NCBI GenBank assembly: GCA_018241405.1
Contig: JAFEDY010000037.1
Span: 44,098 to 108,097 of the forward strand
Reading direction: 5' to 3'
DNA: 64,000 nucleotides
DNA from: Pseudomonadota bacterium
GTDB lineage: Bacteria > Pseudomonadota > Gammaproteobacteria > Burkholderiales > Burkholderiaceae_C
Position numbers and translations under genes: made by a program. The notes beneath the pieces are model-generated. The model had not been told where the DNA came from. It searched no databases and worked only from the letters and a program-made list of their open reading frames with translations. Below are positions 61,113 to 64,000 of the stretch, in pieces. Each line of letters begins with the position of its first letter. Position 1 is the first letter of the stretch.

Positions 61113-61588
61113 TCCGCCCCTGGCAGTTTGCCCCCCTGCTGGCCGCTGCCGCGCTGGCTGCCGGCGCCTACTGGTGGCTGGCCGAGAAAGACCGTTGGCA
61201 GCCCCCGCCCCCGCGCCTGCCCGATCTGCCCCAGCTCGCGCCCCTGCCGCAGCCCGTAGCGGCCACGGTGCGCGAGGCCCTGGCGCGCCCCCCGCTGTGG
61301 GCCTCGCGCCGCCCGGTCGAGGTCGGCAGCAAGAAAAGCGGCATGGAGCAGGAAATCAACCAGTCACGCCTGACGGCCGTCTTCGAATCGGGCCGCCAGC
61401 GCATCGCGCTGCTGCAGCGCCCCGATGGCAGCCCGCTCAAGCTCACGTCCGACACCAAACCCTGGCGCCTTGAATCCTTCGACGGCCGCAAGGCCTTGTT
61501 CGTGAGCGAAGACGGCGCCCAGCGTGTCGAGCGGCCCCTGGAGGCCGGCCCCAAGGGGCCCGCACCGCGCGCCGCCGGCAGGCCCTGA
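61109..61588 (+). CDS. Short GspN/GspC-like inner-membrane protein
   Basis: A 159-residue protein with a membrane segment (about 8-25), a proline-rich stretch (31-47) and a small beta-rich periplasmic region. RPPLWASRRPV near 60-70 followed by SRLTAVFESGRQRIALLQRP near 87 and WRLESFDGRKALFVSEDG resembles the homology region of GspC/PilP, in which a short strand pattern contacts the N0 domain of the secretin. No PDZ domain is present. It lies exactly where a secretin-contacting protein is needed, just before gspD. Proteins of this type are often labelled GspN; I treat GspC-like function as an inference. Confidence 0.75.
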   Translation: MIRPWQFAPLLAAAALAAGAYWWLAEKDRWQPPPPRLPDLPQLAPLPQPVAATVREALARPPLWASRRPVEVGSKKSGMEQEINQSRLTAVFESGRQRIALLQRPDGSPLKLTSDTKPWRLESFDGRKALFVSEDGAQRVERPLEAGPKGPAPRAAGRP

Positions 61589-61614
61589 AACAGCACACAC
61601 GGAGTCCACCCCCT

Positions 61615-64000
61615 ATGAACATTCGGCCATCCCTCCTCGTACTGGCCCTGCTCGCCGCAGGCTGCGCCAGCACGAATGGCACGCCGGGCGCGGCCCGGGT
61701 CACCGCGGAGGCCCACCCCGCCCAACCCACGCCGCCCCGTGCCAAGCCACAGGTCGTGGAGCTGTCGGCCCAGGGCGAACAGGCAGAAAAAGCAGACAAG
61801 GTCGATCAGTCTGCCCCGCAGGCCAAGACCTCCGGCCCAGCCACCAAGCTGTACCCCGGCAATGACCGGCTCTTCAAGGGCGACATGGCGCCGCCCAAGG
61901 ACCCCGTGCTCACGCGTGGCGACCGCGTCAGCCTCAACTTCGAAAACGTCACCGTGGGCGGCCTGGCACAGGCCCTGCTGGGCGACCTGCTGCAGCTCAA
62001 CTACACCGTGGACGCCGGCGGCGACACGGTGGTCAGCCTGCGCACCAGCCAGGCCCTGCCGCGCAGCCAGGTGCTCGACGTGCTCGACACCGTGCTGCTG
62101 CCGCACGACCTGGCCATCGTGCGCGACAACGCAGGCGTCTACCACGTCACCAAGCGCACCGCCACCGTGGGTGCGCGGCCCGTCCTGGGCGCCTCCAAGT
62201 TCAAGGACCTGGCGGGCAGCGGCACCGTCATCGTGCCGCTCAACTACATCGCCGCCGCCGAAATGGCCAAGATCCTGGCTCCGCTGGCGCCGCGCGAGGC
62301 CATCGTCTACGTGGACAGCCTGCGCAACCTGCTGGTGCTGCAGGGCAGTAAGGCCCAGCTGGGCGGCTGGCTTGAAATGGTCGAAGCCTTCGATGTGGAC
62401 TTCCTCGCCGGCATGTCGCTGGGCGTGTTCGTGCTGGAGAACGCCAACGTCAACGTGGTGCGCGACGCCCTGCAGGCCATGCTCGGCGCGGGCGGCGACA
62501 AGGCCGCCGACCCCTACGGCGGCAGCGGTGCGGCGGCACCCGCTGGCGCTGCCGGCGCTTCACAACCTTTGATGGGCGTGGCCCCGCCCGCCGCAGGAGC
62601 CGGCACCCAGTCCTCTGCGGTAAGCCCTGCATTGGGCGCCGGCCCACTGAGCGGACTGATCCGCGTATTCCCGGTCGAGCGCCTCAACGCCCTGGTCGTA
62701 GTCACGCCGCGCAGCCACCTGCTGCCCCAGGTCGAGAGCTGGATCCGCCGCCTCGACAAGCCCACTGACACCCTGGAACCCCATCTCTTCGTCTACCCCG
62801 TGCAGAACGGCTCCGCCGTGCACCTGGCCGAAATGCTCAATGGCCTGTTCGGCAGCACTGCCGCCACCGCGGCGGGGCGCGCCGGCGTGGCCGCCGGTGC
62901 CGCGCCCACGCAATTTGGTGCCGCGGCGCCCGGCCAGGGCGCCCTGCCGGGCATGGGCACCACCGCGGCATCCGGCGGCGTGCCCCAGGTGGGTGGCGCC
63001 ACGGGTGGCGGCCTGGCCACCAGCCAGGCAAGCATGGTGCGGCCAGCGGGTGCCGCGGCCACCGCGCAGCCGCTGTCTTCGGTGTCGCAGCTCGAAGGCA
63101 ATGTGCGCGTCGTTGCCGACGACAAGCGCAACGCCCTGCTCATCCGTGCGCCGCGCAGCGACTACCGGCGCATCGAACAGGCCCTGCGCGAACTCGACAA
63201 GGCCCCCACCCAGGTGCTCATCGAGGCCAGCATCATCGAAGTCAGCCTCACCGGCAACCTGCAGTACGGCGTGCAATGGTTCATTGAGAACAGCCTGAGC
63301 CGCGGCCGCAACGGCCAGGCCCTGCTCAACATGAACGCCTCGGGCAACATCGGCGCGCAGCAGCCCGGCTTCTCCTACACCATACTCAACAGCGCCGGCA
63401 CCGTGCGCGCCACGCTCAACGCACTGGCGGCCAATACGCAGCTGCGCGTGCTCTCCAGCCCCTCGGTGCTGGTGCTGGACAACCACAGCGCCACCATCCT
63501 CGTGGGCAAGCAGCAGCCCATCAAGCAGTCCACCACCGTCACCACGGGCAACCTGGTGACCGAATCCATCGTCTACAAGGACACCGGCGTGATGCTCAAC
63601 GTCACGCCCTCGGTCAACGCCGGCGGCCTGGTCACGCTGGACATCAACCAGCAGGTCACCGACGTGGGCGACGTGGACGCCGCCACCGGCCAGCGCAGCT
63701 TTCTCACGCGCCAGATCCAGAGCCGCGTCGCCGTGCGCTCGGGCGACCCCATCGTGCTCGGTGGCGTGATGAGCGAGAACCAGTCCACCGGCAACAGCGG
63801 CGTGCCCGGCCTGCGCGACATCCCCGTGCTCGGCTCCCTGTTCTCCACCAACACCACCACCAGCGCCCGCACCGAGCTGCTGGTCGTGCTCACCCCGCGT
63901 GCGCTGGAGGACGACGACGCCCTGCGCACGGCCAGCGCCGAAATGCGCGACCGCATGCGCGCCATGTCGCTGCAGGGCCTTCTGCCGTCGGCCGCGCCGG
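61615..64000 (+). CDS. gspD: Type II secretin GspD, lipobox-bearing (3' end outside window)
   Basis: Outer-membrane secretin forming the exit channel; 795 codons are present and the reading frame runs off the window. The N-terminus MNIRPSLLVLALLAAGC is a lipoprotein signal with acceptor Cys17, followed by a polar tether (about 18-75) before the N0 domain. N1-N3 domains have linkers rich in Ala/Gly (near 305-345 and 415-485). The secretin core runs from QVLIEASIIEVSLTGN near residue 534 to VPGLRDIPVLGSLF near 733. A lipidated secretin may reach the outer membrane through its own lipid, so a GspS pilotin may not be needed. Confidence 0.95.
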   Translation, partial: MNIRPSLLVLALLAAGCASTNGTPGAARVTAEAHPAQPTPPRAKPQVVELSAQGEQAEKADKVDQSAPQAKTSGPATKLYPGNDRLFKGDMAPPKDPVLTRGDRVSLNFENVTVGGLAQALLGDLLQLNYTVDAGGDTVVSLRTSQALPRSQVLDVLDTVLLPHDLAIVRDNAGVYHVTKRTATVGARPVLGASKFKDLAGSGTVIVPLNYIAAAEMAKILAPLAPREAIVYVDSLRNLLVLQGSKAQLGGWLEMVEAFDVDFLAGMSLGVFVLENANVNVVRDALQAMLGAGGDKAADPYGGSGAAAPAGAAGASQPLMGVAPPAAGAGTQSSAVSPALGAGPLSGLIRVFPVERLNALVVVTPRSHLLPQVESWIRRLDKPTDTLEPHLFVYPVQNGSAVHLAEMLNGLFGSTAATAAGRAGVAAGAAPTQFGAAAPGQGALPGMGTTAASGGVPQVGGATGGGLATSQASMVRPAGAAATAQPLSSVSQLEGNVRVVADDKRNALLIRAPRSDYRRIEQALRELDKAPTQVLIEASIIEVSLTGNLQYGVQWFIENSLSRGRNGQALLNMNASGNIGAQQPGFSYTILNSAGTVRATLNALAANTQLRVLSSPSVLVLDNHSATILVGKQQPIKQSTTVTTGNLVTESIVYKDTGVMLNVTPSVNAGGLVTLDINQQVTDVGDVDAATGQRSFLTRQIQSRVAVRSGDPIVLGGVMSENQSTGNSGVPGLRDIPVLGSLFSTNTTTSARTELLVVLTPRALEDDDALRTASAEMRDRMRAMSLQGLLPSAAP

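Noticed and set aside
1..64000. tRNA or rRNA genes, CRISPR arrays, insertion sequences, integrases or attachment sites
   Set aside because: Looked for by eye on both strands; no cloverleaf, direct-repeat array, transposase or integrase-like protein was found.

Overview
The window is GC-rich, densely coded chromosomal DNA of a betaproteobacterium. Protein content (narGHJI with a linked rotamase, DUF1840, DUF3567 and DUF3108 proteins, a TctC-type binding protein, separate glyQ and glyS) and two families of short palindromic repeats point to Burkholderiales, family Comamonadaceae (Acidovorax/Alicycliphilus/Diaphorobacter-like). The genus is an inference. No rRNA, tRNA, CRISPR array, insertion sequence or prophage was seen. 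No gene-free stretch exceeds 300 bases; the longest are about 220 bases (32720-32941) and 211 bases (37277-37487).

Layout. 1-10.1 kb: a respiratory nitrate reductase operon narGHJI, running on with almost no gaps into a cytoplasmic parvulin-type rotamase, a beta-carbonic anhydrase carrying a repeat-derived insert, a nitroreductase, a small conserved protein and a hemerythrin-domain protein. 10.2-23 kb: mixed housekeeping and accessory genes (DUF3567, DUF3108, FAH-family hydrolase, a TPR/O-GlcNAc-transferase-like protein, a molybdopterin oxidoreductase, an M20 amidohydrolase, acyl-CoA-binding protein, a lipoprotein aminopeptidase, 3-methyladenine glycosylase I, a 53-residue basic protein, cyclopropane fatty acid synthase-like protein, DUF1840). 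23.1-32.7 kb, minus strand: a cluster with a complete branched-chain-amino-acid-type ABC transporter between two CoA ligases, followed by a TctC-type binding protein. 32.9-35.4 kb: gspA and gspB. 35.5-48.2 kb: a Crp/Fnr regulator, rRNA pseudouridine synthase, diguanylate cyclase, secreted SUMF1-family protein, glyQS, gmhB-like, plsC, a YgjP-like protease, rhodanese, kbp, coaX, a TetR regulator and a phasin-like protein. 48.3-53.8 kb: dTDP-L-rhamnose genes rfbBDAC and two glycosyltransferases. 53.8-64 kb: a type II secretion operon gspEFGHIJKLM, a short GspN/GspC-like gene and gspD, which leaves the window without its stop codon.

How it fits together. The nar block supplies anaerobic respiration plus accessory soluble proteins. 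The liv block looks built to import a carboxylic acid and trap it as a CoA thioester. The rhamnose genes run into the secretion genes with overlaps or gaps of a few bases, so envelope glycan synthesis and type II secretion are probably transcribed together. The secretion system is unusual: no PDZ-containing GspC is present, a 159-residue inner-membrane protein occupies that niche, and the secretin carries a lipobox.

Two genome-scale signals cut across genes. First, short palindromic elements occur both between genes and inside open reading frames (carbonic anhydrase, aminopeptidase, rfbB, rfbD). Second, several genes have a -10-like hexamer exactly six bases before the ATG and no ribosome binding site, as expected for leaderless mRNAs.
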